Assembly: GCA_045806525.1 (NCBI GenBank)
Contig: JBJMJD010000049.1
Coordinates: forward strand, 1 to 44,769
Origin: JAICYJ01 sp045806525
GTDB lineage: Bacteria > Actinomycetota > Thermoleophilia > Gaiellales > JAICJC01
DNA length: 44,769 nucleotides
Direction of reading: 5' to 3'
Shown here: positions 1-9,321 of the stretch, piece after piece
Layout: every line of letters begins with the position of its first letter
Numbering within the stretch: position 1 is the first letter of the stretch
Made by a program: the position numbers and the translations under genes
Notes under the pieces: model-generated
Told to the model about the DNA's origin: nothing
Seen by the model: the letters and a program-made list of their open reading frames with translations, nothing else
The model's database searches: none

Positions 1-907
1 CCAGCGCAAGCGCCAGCCCGCTCGCGCCCTCGCGGCGCGTCGCCCGGGTCACGGCGATCACCGCCAGGCGGGTACCCATGCCGGACAGCTCCAGCCCGGA
101 GCGCAGCAGTTGGACGGAGGCCTGATCGACCTGGGAGTGGATGTCCACGACCGGGACGCCCACGACCTCGATGTCCTCCGGACGGCGGACGCGATTGTCC
201 AGGCGCCCCATGATCAGCGCCACCAGGGCGAAGAAGGCGACTCCCGCAAGGAACCCGCCGATCACGGCGAGGATGGTCGGTGGGCCGCCGGCGGCGACTT
301 CCTGAGCCTGGACCGTCCCGCCCGAACTGAAGGAGCTCGAAAAGTTGCCCGGCAGCTGCTGCAGGTTCTTCTGCAACGTGCTCTCGTTTGCTTGCAGCCT
401 CGGTGTCTGGGTTAGTTGCTGGAGCTGGTTCACCGCCTGCTGCAGGGCGGTCGCCTCGCGCCTCTCTCGCTGGGTCAGGACCACGTTGGTGTACGTCTTG
501 AGGGCGTTCACCGTGTCGTCCTCATTCGACCCGCCGGTGTAGGTGAGCTGCACGTTGCTCGTTGTCAGCGGCGTCATCACCATGTTGGCGAAGATCTGGC
601 CGGCGCTGGGTGAGCCGCCGAGCAGCCTTGACGCCTTCGCGGCGTAGTTCTGGCTGATGAAGTCGTCCGTCGACCAGGAGTCGAAGAACTTCGGGTTGTC
701 AGCGATCACCTGGTAGCCCGAGTGGAAGCCGATCGGGACAGGGGTCACATCGTTGATGGTGAGGTCGGCGGTGGCGACGTAGTGTGGCTTCTTCCCGCTG
801 GCCACCACGAACGCCAGCCCCGCGAACAGCACCCCACCCAGCAGCAGCAGCCACCAGCGCTTGGAAATCAGCCGCAGAGAGCGGCGAAACGTCAGTTCCG
901 GCTTCAC
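1..907 (-). CDS. Wzz-like polysaccharide co-polymerase (partial, C-terminus outside window)
   Basis: Chain-length determinant of surface polysaccharide export, in the inner membrane. The GTG start at 907 is forced, because an in-frame TAG lies only one codon upstream (911-913). About 302 residues are visible: a basic N-terminus, a membrane segment near residues 18-33, an extracytoplasmic part with a Gln-rich coiled-coil-like stretch near residues 150-185, and a second membrane segment near 215-235. A cytoplasmic part follows that looks like the start of a BY-kinase (CpsD/Wzc-type) domain, with the strand LAVIAVT followed by a loop where Walker A should be. That loop reads RREGAS instead of the family's PGEGKS, so the ATP-binding Lys is missing. 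It is divergent from the sugar-transferase gene. The membrane topology and co-polymerase role are confident; the loss of kinase function is inferred from one motif. Confidence 0.8.
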   Translation of the reverse strand, partial: MKPELTFRRSLRLISKRWWLLLLGGVLFAGLAFVVASGKKPHYVATADLTINDVTPVPIGFHSGYQVIADNPKFFDSWSTDDFISQNYAAKASRLLGGSPSAGQIFANMVMTPLTTSNVQLTYTGGSNEDDTVNALKTYTNVVLTQRERREATALQQAVNQLQQLTQTPRLQANESTLQKNLQQLPGNFSSSFSSGGTVQAQEVAAGGPPTILAVIGGFLAGVAFFALVALIMGRLDNRVRRPEDIEVVGVPVVDIHSQVDQASVQLLRSGLELSGMGTRLAVIAVTRATRREGASGLALAL

Positions 908-979
908 GTTCTACCCACGCTCCTCGTGCCTTGGAAGGACTGGGACGCCCCGCCCGCCTTGAACCGACGCCCTATGGCC

Positions 980-1007
980 AGTGTACGCGGGGGGCTCAGT
1001 CTTACAA
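980..1007 (-). promoter_or_regulatory. Candidate promoter of the Wzz-like gene
   Basis: Read on the minus strand, TTGTAA (1007-1002) and TACACT (985-980) are separated by 16 bases. This would give a 5' leader of about 65 bases. The -35 match is partial. Confidence 0.4.
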
Positions 1008-1075
1008 GTCCCGTCTCCAATATGCGGCACATGCCCGGTGCCGCCGCCCGAGTGGCGGCCCCCTCGGCGCGCGCC

Positions 1076-1104
1076 TTGACGCCTACCCGAACGGGGGGTA
1101 CGGT
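1076..1104 (+). promoter_or_regulatory. Sigma-A-type promoter of the sugar transferase gene
   Basis: TTGACG (1076-1081), a 17-base spacer, then TACGGT (1099-1104). Transcription would start near 1110, which excludes the upstream TTG/ATG codons at 1107/1110 as starts and supports GTG 1143. Confidence 0.65.
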
Positions 1105-1142
1105 CGTTGATGCGAGGCAGTGGGAAGGAGAGGGCACTGGCT

Positions 1143-2696
1143 GTGAATGAGCAGAGGCGCGATGATCGCCGAACAGCCGTCAACGCAGAGGCCGAAGCGT
1201 ACACCTCTGCAGAACCGGTGGGCGACGTCGAAAGCATCGTCGAAGCACGGGCACCTGGACACGTGAGAGGCACCACAGACCGGCATGCACGGCGCACGCT
1301 GGTACGCCGCGCGCTGATCGTGGCGGATGTCTGGTCGCTCGGGTTCACGTTCGCGATCGTGCACATGATCCTGGGCACGTCGGCAAAGCAGGGCTTCACC
1401 TCCGGCCAGGAGTTGATTCTGTTTCTGCTGTCGGTGCCCTGCTGGCTTGCGCTGGCAGGCCTCTACGGCCTCTACGAGGGCGACCGGCTGCGGGCCGACA
1501 CGACCACCCTGGACGACTTCTGGCCGCTGTTCCACGCGGTCACGGTGGGCGTGTGGCTGACGTTCGTGGTCAGCCGCCTGACCAACCACGTGCATGCCAG
1601 CGAGCGGCGCCTGATCCTGTTCTGGTTCCTCGCCCTGGTGATCCTGCCGCTGGGCCGCGTGATCATGCGCGTGTTCATCCGCTCGCGCGTGGCCTTCCTG
1701 CAGCGCACGCTGATCGTCGGCGCGGGCCTGGTCGGGCAGGAGATCGCCCGCAAGATCCAGCGCAACCCCAGCTACGGCCTCGAGCTGGCGGGCTTCGTCG
1801 ACAACGACCCGCTGCCCCTGCACCCGGAGCTGGCCGAGATCCCGGTGCTGGGCACGACCGACGACCTCAGCGTGATCGTGCAGTCGTACGGCATCGAGCA
1901 CGTGATGCTGGCCTTCACCGGCGACGGCCACGACGCCGGGCTGGATGTGGTCCGCGCCTGCAACGACCTCGACGTCGAGCTGGACATCGTTCCGCGCCTG
2001 TTCGAGGTGGTCGGAAGCAAGGCGCAGTTCCATTCCCTGCAGGGCACGCCCCTGCTCGGCCTGAACCCGCCCGTGCTCTCGACCAGCCACCGCATCGCCA
2101 AGCGCGCGATCGACATCCTGGGAGCCACGTTCGGCCTGATCGTGCTATCCCCGCTGCTGGCCGTGGTGGCGATCTCGATCAAGCTCAACAGCAAGGGGCC
2201 GGTGCTGTTCCGCCAGGAGCGCATCGGCCGCGGCCAGCAGCCGTTCACGATCCTCAAGTTCCGCACGATGGTGGCCGACGCCGAGGACCGCAAGTCCGAG
2301 GTGGCCCATCTGAACGCGCACCTGTCCACGGACGCGCGCATGTTCAAGATCCCCGACGACCCCCGCATCACCTCGGTCGGAAAGGCGCTGCGCCGGTACT
2401 CGATCGACGAGCTGCCGCAGCTCTGGAACGTGCTGCGCGGGCAGATGAGCCTCGTCGGCCCGCGGCCGCTGATCCCGCACGAGCACCAGTACGTGAACGA
2501 CTGGGGCCTACGCCGGCTCGATCTGACCCCGGGGCTCACCGGCCTCTGGCAGGTGTTCGGGCGCAGCGAGATCCCGTTCTCGGAGATGCTCGTGCTGGAC
2601 TACCTGTACGTCACCAACTGGACGCTCTGGGGCGACATCAAGCTGGTCGCCCGCACCATCCCGGCGCTGCTCGGCCGAACGCGCGGGGCCAGCTAG
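1143..2696 (+). CDS. Undecaprenyl-phosphate sugar-1-phosphate transferase (WbaP/EPS type)
   Basis: It transfers a sugar-1-phosphate from a nucleotide sugar to undecaprenyl phosphate, the first step of surface polysaccharide assembly. At 517 residues it has the polytopic layout of the family: an N-terminal four-helix membrane part (roughly 55-180), a Rossmann-like region opening with TLIVGAGLVGQEIA (about 185), one more membrane helix (about 325-350), then the catalytic bacterial sugar transferase domain. Visible motifs are KRAIDI, PVLFRQERIG, LKFRTM, DELPQLWNVLRG, SLVGPRP and the C-terminal PGLTGLWQV. GTG 1143 is chosen because AAGGAG lies 12 bases upstream at 1125-1130 and the promoter start lies between this codon and the earlier in-frame ones (1107, 1110). 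The sugar specificity cannot be read from the sequence. Confidence 0.93.
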   Translation: MNEQRRDDRRTAVNAEAEAYTSAEPVGDVESIVEARAPGHVRGTTDRHARRTLVRRALIVADVWSLGFTFAIVHMILGTSAKQGFTSGQELILFLLSVPCWLALAGLYGLYEGDRLRADTTTLDDFWPLFHAVTVGVWLTFVVSRLTNHVHASERRLILFWFLALVILPLGRVIMRVFIRSRVAFLQRTLIVGAGLVGQEIARKIQRNPSYGLELAGFVDNDPLPLHPELAEIPVLGTTDDLSVIVQSYGIEHVMLAFTGDGHDAGLDVVRACNDLDVELDIVPRLFEVVGSKAQFHSLQGTPLLGLNPPVLSTSHRIAKRAIDILGATFGLIVLSPLLAVVAISIKLNSKGPVLFRQERIGRGQQPFTILKFRTMVADAEDRKSEVAHLNAHLSTDARMFKIPDDPRITSVGKALRRYSIDELPQLWNVLRGQMSLVGPRPLIPHEHQYVNDWGLRRLDLTPGLTGLWQVFGRSEIPFSEMLVLDYLYVTNWTLWGDIKLVARTIPALLGRTRGAS

Positions 2697-2697
2697 G

Positions 2698-3921
2698 TCA
2701 GGGCGTCGTCGTCACCGGCGGCGCGTGCAGCAGCTGCTGCAGCTGGGTGGCGGCCGGGGTGGGTGAGCCATCGCGGTTGAGCACGCTCAGCTCCTCGGCG
2801 CGGTCGAGGCTCCAGCGCGCCCAGCTGACGCCCATCGAGTCGAGCAAGGTGACCATCTGCGACTGGTAGGCCTCGATCCCCGGCATCGTCCGAAACGCAC
2901 CCCACTCGCCCACCATCAGCGGCACCCCGAAGCGGTGGGCCGCCCGCGCCCCCACGTTTAGGTATGCGGCCTGGCTGGCCAGGGTGCCGCTGTACGGCGC
3001 CCCCTGCAGCGTGGAGGTGTACTGGGAGCTGACGTTCTCGCCGTCCGGCTTGTAGCCGCTGCCGCCGGTGCCTGCGAAGTAGTCGTGGACATCGAGCGCC
3101 AAGTGGCCGAGCTGGCCGAAGTCGGCCAGGTTGGCATGCAAGGCGCCCATGCTGGGGCCGCCGCGCAGCATGAACACCGTGGTGCGGGTGTCGTCCACCG
3201 CCCGCAGCCGGCCGAGCACCTGCGCCTCCCAACGCACCACCAGCTGCGTCGTGGCATGGTTGCGGGGCAGCGTGCCGGTGTCCGGCTCGTTCATGATCTC
3301 GTAGCCCATCACGCTGGGCGAGTGGCGGTAGCGCTCGGCCATCATGGCCGCGAAGTCGCCGTAGAGCGCAGCCGCCTCGGGGTCGTTGAAGAACTGCTCC
3401 TTGGCCTGGTTCAGCCCGCGCGGGGTTACGGGGTAGCGGCCGTCCTGGTAGAACCAGGCGGGGATACCGTTGGCGCGGCCGCCGCGCTGCACGGAAGCGA
3501 AGTACGGCGACCAGCCGTACTGGTGGAAGTCGAGCAGCAGGTTGATGTGGTGCTCGTTGCAGAACGACACCAGCTGGTCGAGCTCATCCAGGCGTGCCGT
3601 GTCCCAGTGGTGCACGTCTCCGCTGGGGGGCACCGTCTCGTAGTCGCCCCACGGGGTGGTCACGCGGATGAAGTTTGCGCCGAGGGTGACGGCTTCCTGG
3701 TACACGGCGGGGTCGAGGTTGTGGATGTTGAACCCGCGCAGCTGCACGGGCTGCCCGTCCCGGCCGACGAACCGGTCACCCGACGTTGTCACCCAAGGAG
3801 ACGTATCGGTCGTGGTCGGGGGCGTCACCGTGCCCGTCCCGGAGTCGGTACCGGAAGATCCGCTGCACGACGTCAGCAGCAGGGCTGCTGCGAGCAGCGC
3901 AAGACACGTCAAACGGCCCAC
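2698..3921 (-). CDS. Glycoside hydrolase family 5-type lipoprotein (endoglucanase-like)
   Basis: Predicted secreted, lipid-anchored glycosidase of 407 residues. The signal peptide ends in a lipobox LTSC with Cys19, followed by a Ser/Thr/Gly-rich linker to about residue 42. The TIM-barrel domain shows the GH5 catalytic pair: acid/base Glu212 in the motif MNEP and nucleophile Glu339 in VGEW. The motif RGFNIHN near residue 62 is also typical of GH5 N-termini. It is the last gene of the minus-strand polysaccharide group, 17 bases after the Wzy-like gene, and ends one base from the convergent sugar-transferase stop. It also has its own TAGCCT -10 six bases before GTG 3921. Its neighbours suggest that it trims or releases the exopolysaccharide rather than degrading external cellulose. 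The substrate is unknown. Confidence 0.88.
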   Translation of the reverse strand: MGRLTCLALLAAALLLTSCSGSSGTDSGTGTVTPPTTTDTSPWVTTSGDRFVGRDGQPVQLRGFNIHNLDPAVYQEAVTLGANFIRVTTPWGDYETVPPSGDVHHWDTARLDELDQLVSFCNEHHINLLLDFHQYGWSPYFASVQRGGRANGIPAWFYQDGRYPVTPRGLNQAKEQFFNDPEAAALYGDFAAMMAERYRHSPSVMGYEIMNEPDTGTLPRNHATTQLVVRWEAQVLGRLRAVDDTRTTVFMLRGGPSMGALHANLADFGQLGHLALDVHDYFAGTGGSGYKPDGENVSSQYTSTLQGAPYSGTLASQAAYLNVGARAAHRFGVPLMVGEWGAFRTMPGIEAYQSQMVTLLDSMGVSWARWSLDRAEELSVLNRDGSPTPAATQLQQLLHAPPVTTTP

Positions 3922-3927
3922 CTCAGA

Positions 3928-3933
3928 AGGCTA
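3928..3933 (-). promoter_or_regulatory. Leaderless -10 element of the GH5 lipoprotein gene
   Basis: TAGCCT on the minus strand, exactly 6 bases before GTG 3921. No Shine-Dalgarno is present. Confidence 0.45.
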
Positions 3934-3938
3934 CACGC

Positions 3939-5894
3939 CTAATAATGGTCGAAGCTTGGCCCCGGCACCTCGGCTCGGAGCTCGAGTGGCAGCCGCGGAG
4001 CGAGCAGCCTCACCCGCGCACGCGCGGCCAGGGCCGACCGCTGCTGCGCCTCACGCGCCGCGGTCTCGGCCAGCACCTGCCAAGCCACCCAGAACTTCGG
4101 CTCGGCGCCCGCCGCGCGCCGGGCGGCTGCGAGCGCGCCGGCGGTGTCGCCGGTGCGAAGCAGCGCGCGGGCGGTGGCCAGGTCAGGGCGGCCGGAGAGG
4201 CGGTCGAGCCGCCCGGCGCGGTGCGCATCGCTGAGGGCGGCGGCGGCCGGCTCCTCATAGGAGCGCTCCAGGTAGCGCTGCGCGAGGGTGGCCGGAACGA
4301 TCAGGACGGCTGCCGCCAGCACCGACACGAGCAGCCCGGCGCCGCCGGTCGCCAGCGACCGCGGGCGCTCGCGCCCGGGCGGCAGCATCGCCACCGCCGT
4401 CGCGGCCAGCAGCAGCGCCGGAAGGGCGCAGGAGGACAGCTGCCAGATCCAATCGACCTGCGCGTGCACGGCGAAGTAGCCGAGCGCACCGCCGATGCCG
4501 GCGGCCAGCAGCTGGTCGGTCTTGGGCTGGGTGCCGGACACGCGCAGCCAGATACAGGCGCCGATCGGCAGCAGCAGCGCCGCCAGGTACAGCGCCAGTC
4601 CCGGGAAGCCGAGCGTCGCCGCCACCTCGAGCAGCTGGCTGTGAGCCTGGTAGGGGAACAGGAAGGGCCGGCCGATCAGCACGTTCAGGTATCCGAAGTT
4701 GCCCGCGCCGAAGCCCTCGGCCGGACGCTCGCGGAACCCGCGCGCGGCCACCTTCCAGAGGTCGTAGCGTCCTGTGTCCAGCGAGCCGAAGCGGCTGCCG
4801 GCCGTGCCGGTGCCGGCCGCCTGCCCGCCCTCGGTGCCGACCGTGTCGACGGTCCGCTGCAGCGTGTGCCGCACCCACGCGACAGGGTGCCCGTCGGTGA
4901 CGGCGAGGGCGGCCACGCCGCCCAACGCGAGCACCAGCACCAGCCACACCAGAGCGGCGATGGCCACGGCACGGCGCGCCAGCGGCGGCAGCGTCACGAG
5001 CTCGTCCAGCACGACCTGTGCCAGTCCCACGGTGCCGGCGACCAACCCCACCAGCATGATCGACACGCCGACGGTGTGCGCGTGGGAGACGCCGGCGGAC
5101 GCGAACACGCCGTTCAGCTGGTGCCATAGCCCCAGCGTCGGCAGCAGCGCTCCGGCGGCGATCGACCCGCTGCGGATCGGAGACGGACACAGCGCGAAGA
5201 ACACGATCGCCGACAGCACCAGCGCCCACACCGACGCACGCGCCTCGGTCGGGACGACGGTGGCGAGCACCAGGCCGGCGCCGGCCGCCGCCAGCGGGCG
5301 CATCGGCCGCGGCGTGGAGCGGTCGGACGCAAACGCGACCAGGGGCCAGAAGCCGACTGCAACCGCCGCGGCCAGGCCGCCCCCGTAGCCGACGCCGGCC
5401 ACCAGCCGGCCGCCCTCGAAGCGGGCCAGCGCGTTCGGCGAGTGCCACAGCTGCAACGCGACCTGCAGCGCCGGTAGCGCCGTGCAGGCGGCGACGGCGG
5501 CAACGAGCAGCCGCCGCCAGCGCTGCGCCGGCAGGGCAACCAGCACCAGGGTCACGGCGCCCGCGTAGACCAGGTAGCGGTCGCCCTCCACGAGGGCGCT
5601 CTGCGGCCACGCCGCCCAGTGGATCGAGGCGGAGCTCCAGAGCGCCAGACCGAGCAGCGACAGCGGCAGCACGCGCTGCACGCCCGAGAGCCGGGTGACG
5701 GGCTGGCTGACCAGTGCCACCCCCGCCGCGATCACCGTGGCGGCGCCCCAGATACCCCACTGGTCGATGGTGTAGCCGCCGCCGTTCGCGGTCAGGCGCA
5801 GCGCCGCAGCCACCGGCACCAGCGCCAGCAGCAGGCCGGCCGGCCCGGCCAGGGACAGGTTCTGGAGCCGGCCGGTCGCTGCCGCCTGGGTCAC
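3939..5894 (-). CDS. Wzy/O-antigen ligase-like membrane protein with C-terminal helical repeats
   Basis: A polysaccharide polymerase or ligase acting on lipid-linked repeat units in the membrane; 651 residues. Ten or more hydrophobic segments cover about residues 15-500. The Wzy_C-type region carries the family-like stretch RYDLWKVAARGFRERP followed by GAGNFGY and a long periplasmic loop with TVDTVGTEGG upstream. The last about 100 residues are Ala/Arg/Leu-rich helices resembling TPR repeats (LRTGDTAGALAAARRA). The GTG start at 5894 overlaps the sulfotransferase TGA by four bases (GTGA), so the two are probably translationally coupled. Frame continuity upstream of 5894 is a shadow of the sulfotransferase. 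Whether it polymerises or ligates cannot be told from sequence. Confidence 0.85.
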   Translation of the reverse strand: MTQAAATGRLQNLSLAGPAGLLLALVPVAAALRLTANGGGYTIDQWGIWGAATVIAAGVALVSQPVTRLSGVQRVLPLSLLGLALWSSASIHWAAWPQSALVEGDRYLVYAGAVTLVLVALPAQRWRRLLVAAVAACTALPALQVALQLWHSPNALARFEGGRLVAGVGYGGGLAAAVAVGFWPLVAFASDRSTPRPMRPLAAAGAGLVLATVVPTEARASVWALVLSAIVFFALCPSPIRSGSIAAGALLPTLGLWHQLNGVFASAGVSHAHTVGVSIMLVGLVAGTVGLAQVVLDELVTLPPLARRAVAIAALVWLVLVLALGGVAALAVTDGHPVAWVRHTLQRTVDTVGTEGGQAAGTGTAGSRFGSLDTGRYDLWKVAARGFRERPAEGFGAGNFGYLNVLIGRPFLFPYQAHSQLLEVAATLGFPGLALYLAALLLPIGACIWLRVSGTQPKTDQLLAAGIGGALGYFAVHAQVDWIWQLSSCALPALLLAATAVAMLPPGRERPRSLATGGAGLLVSVLAAAVLIVPATLAQRYLERSYEEPAAAALSDAHRAGRLDRLSGRPDLATARALLRTGDTAGALAAARRAAGAEPKFWVAWQVLAETAAREAQQRSALAARARVRLLAPRLPLELRAEVPGPSFDHY

Positions 5895-6832
5895 CCGGCG
5901 GCGCTGTATCCGTGGTCGCGCAGTGCCGGGGCAAGCGCCCGGTCGAGCATCTCGACGTCGCGCGCGGACAGTTCGTCCCGGTACGCACCCGCCCGGTCGG
6001 GAGCGAACTCGAGCGCGGCGAACGAACGCTCGAAGCGCGCCGTCCACTCCAGGTCGAGGTGATCGAGCAGCCGTTGCACCTGCTCGCGGGGCCGCTCGAC
6101 GACGTCCTCGTAGCGGAGCTCCAGCCAGCTCTCGGCCGGGATCAGCGCCTGCGCCTCGGCGAACGCCTGCATCAGCAGCTTCCACTCGAGTCCGGCCAGC
6201 ACCGCGAACGACCGGCCAGACTCCTGCCAGAGGGCGTCGTCGGATTCGGACAGCGGGCCGAAGCTCCAGCCGCCGGGGCCGCTGAACCCGTCCCACCAGG
6301 GCTGCTGGACGAGCGAGCCGGCAACCGCCCGGCCGTCGCGGACGACGTGCACGAACCGCGCCTCGGGGAACACCGCATGCAGCAGCCCCGCCCGCGGCCA
6401 GCCGGTGAACTTGTGCAGGAACAGCGGCCGCCCCTGCGCCGCCGCGCGCCCCTCGAAGAACGCCCGCAGCCGGCGCGACAGCCACTGTGACGCGTCCTCG
6501 GCGACCAGGTCCCGGACCGGCGCCGACAGCATCGGCGAGACGTGCCGGTTGAGCAGCCGGTAGCCCTCGGACGGCGTCATCGCGACGCTCCGCACGCCCG
6601 AGGCCAGGCGGCCCCCGGAGGCGCCGCCGCGCCGGCCGCCCTGCTTCTGCAGCGGCGCGGGCAGGGTGCGGTAGATGCGGTTGTTCATCCGGCCCTTGCG
6701 GTTGAGCCCCGCCAACCGGTCGTCCACGTTTGCGATGAAGCCGACCTGATCGTGCATCGCGACCACCTGGCCGACGATCGTCGAACCGCAGCGTCCGGTG
6801 CCGAGCATGAAGGCGAGGCGCTGGTCGTCCAT
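5891..6832 (-). CDS. PAPS-dependent sulfotransferase family protein
   Basis: Predicted to transfer sulfate from 3'-phosphoadenylyl sulfate to an acceptor, probably a sugar given its neighbours. 313 residues. The N-terminal motif MLGTGRCGST (9-18) is the 5'-phosphosulfate-binding loop, and VHVVRDGRAVAGS (161-173) is the 3'-phosphate-binding motif with Arg165. A third conserved region, LELRYEDVVERPREQV, is typical of the family. ATG 6832 is chosen because family members begin just before the GTGRCGST loop, and because a TACCTT -10 lies 7 bases upstream with no ribosome-binding site, which fits leaderless translation. It is coupled to the following Wzy-like gene (GTGA overlap). The acceptor is not predictable. 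Confidence 0.87.
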   Translation of the reverse strand: MDDQRLAFMLGTGRCGSTIVGQVVAMHDQVGFIANVDDRLAGLNRKGRMNNRIYRTLPAPLQKQGGRRGGASGGRLASGVRSVAMTPSEGYRLLNRHVSPMLSAPVRDLVAEDASQWLSRRLRAFFEGRAAAQGRPLFLHKFTGWPRAGLLHAVFPEARFVHVVRDGRAVAGSLVQQPWWDGFSGPGGWSFGPLSESDDALWQESGRSFAVLAGLEWKLLMQAFAEAQALIPAESWLELRYEDVVERPREQVQRLLDHLDLEWTARFERSFAALEFAPDRAGAYRDELSARDVEMLDRALAPALRDHGYSAAG

Positions 6833-6839
6833 CGCGGTC

Positions 6840-6845
6840 AAGGTA
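6840..6845 (-). promoter_or_regulatory. Leaderless -10 element of the sulfotransferase gene
   Basis: TACCTT on the minus strand with a 7-base spacer to ATG 6832. It would start a polysaccharide transcript independently of the upstream mutase gene. Confidence 0.45.
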
Positions 6846-6881
6846 CCAAGAAGAGGCCGCCTCCGGCGCTGCGGCGCGCGC

Positions 6882-8459
<1,578 letters not shown>

Positions 8460-8465
8460 CGCGTG

Positions 8466-8471
8466 ATGTTA
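8466..8471 (-). promoter_or_regulatory. Leaderless -10 element of the mutase gene
   Basis: TAACAT on the minus strand, 6 bases before ATG 8459. No Shine-Dalgarno is present. Confidence 0.45.
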
Positions 8472-8480
8472 GACATGCGA

Positions 8481-8578
8481 GAGCCCCGGCTGCCGCGTCC
8501 TCCGCCTTCATCGACTCGAGTGTCCGGCGAACCGGTGCCCCCGAGTCTCCAGCGGAGCCGCATCTACGTCCGGGGCTC
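8481..8578. ncRNA. Candidate structured RNA between mutase and moaD-moaE genes
   Basis: This 98-base segment folds into one long interrupted hairpin with perfect nested helices. P1 is GAGCCCCGG 8481-8489 with CCGGGGCTC 8570-8578. P1b is CTCCGC 8500-8505 with GCGGAG 8552-8557. P2 is GACTCG 8513-8518 with CGAGTC 8542-8547. P3 is CCGG 8524-8527 with CCGG 8532-8535, closing a CGAA tetraloop. I do not recognise a known riboswitch, SRP, 6S or tRNA motif. The fold is near-symmetric on both strands, so the strand is undecided. Both flanking genes appear leaderless and would start transcription outside the element, so it may be a separate small RNA or a DNA regulatory structure. Confidence 0.35.
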
Positions 8579-8664
8579 TGTGCGCGAGAAGCTACCAGCA
8601 GCCGCAGCGGTGTCGAGGGACGGACGCCGAAAAACTCCGCAAGATGCGTGAAATAGCCGACAAG

Positions 8665-8670
8665 TACGCT
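8665..8670 (+). promoter_or_regulatory. Leaderless -10 element of the moaD-moaE fusion gene
   Basis: TACGCT, 6 bases before ATG 8677. It favours ATG 8677 over the in-frame ATG 8644. Confidence 0.4.
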
Positions 8671-8676
8671 GTGGGC

Positions 8677-9321
8677 ATGAGGATCACGGTGAGGCTGTTC
8701 GCAGCGCTGCGCGAGCGCGCGGGCGAGGGTGTGCGCGAGATCGAGCTTCGCGGCGGCGCCTGCATCGGCGACGTGTGGCCGGAGCTGGCCCTCGGCGACG
8801 AGCCGCCCGGCATCGCATACGCGCGAAACCGCGAGTACGCCGACCGCGACCAGCCGCTGCAGGACGGCGATGAGGTGGCGGTGATCCCACCGGTGTCGGG
8901 CGGCGGTTTCCGCGTCCAGCCGGAGCCGCTCGACCTGGCCGCAATCGTGGCCGAGGTGGGCGACCCGGGAGACGGCGCCATCGCGACCTTCATCGGCACC
9001 ACCCGCGACCACAGCCGCGGCCGTGTGGTCACGCACCTCGAGTACGACGCCTATCCGGAGATGGCGGAGGCCGAGATGGCCAGGATCGCGACCGGCTTGA
9101 TTGAGCGCCATGGCGTCACGCGGGTGGCGATGGCCCACCGCACCGGCCATGTTCCGATCGGCGAGGCCAGCGTGATCATCGCGGTGTCGGCGCCACACCG
9201 CGGCGCGGCCCTGGAGGCCTGCCGCGAAGCCATCGACACGCTCAAGCAGACGGTGCCGGTGTGGAAGAAAGAGGTGTTCGAAGGCGGCGAGGAGTGGATC
9301 GGGCGGGAGGGCAGCGGATGA
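8677..9321 (+). CDS. moaX: MoaD-MoaE fusion, molybdopterin synthase
   Basis: It converts cyclic pyranopterin monophosphate to molybdopterin in the cytoplasm. 214 residues. Residues 1-76 are a MoaD ubiquitin-like fold ending in PPVSGG (Gly75-Gly76), where a free MoaD carries its thiocarboxylate. Residues 80-214 are MoaE, with FIGTTRD and the catalytic-region Lys residues in LKQTVPVWKKE. The diglycine is internal and followed by a third Gly, so release of the MoaD tail by cleavage is presumably needed, as established for mycobacterial MoaX. ATG 8677 matches the usual MoaD start and the leaderless -10; the in-frame ATG 8644 would add 11 unusual residues. The stop overlaps the next start (ATGA). 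Confidence 0.93.
   Translation: MRITVRLFAALRERAGEGVREIELRGGACIGDVWPELALGDEPPGIAYARNREYADRDQPLQDGDEVAVIPPVSGGGFRVQPEPLDLAAIVAEVGDPGDGAIATFIGTTRDHSRGRVVTHLEYDAYPEMAEAEMARIATGLIERHGVTRVAMAHRTGHVPIGEASVIIAVSAPHRGAALEACREAIDTLKQTVPVWKKEVFEGGEEWIGREGSG

Noticed and set aside
8481..8578. tRNA(Sec) gene, because of its length and the nearby selA/selB
   Set aside because: No TCA anticodon loop, no T-arm motif in the right place and no CCA end.
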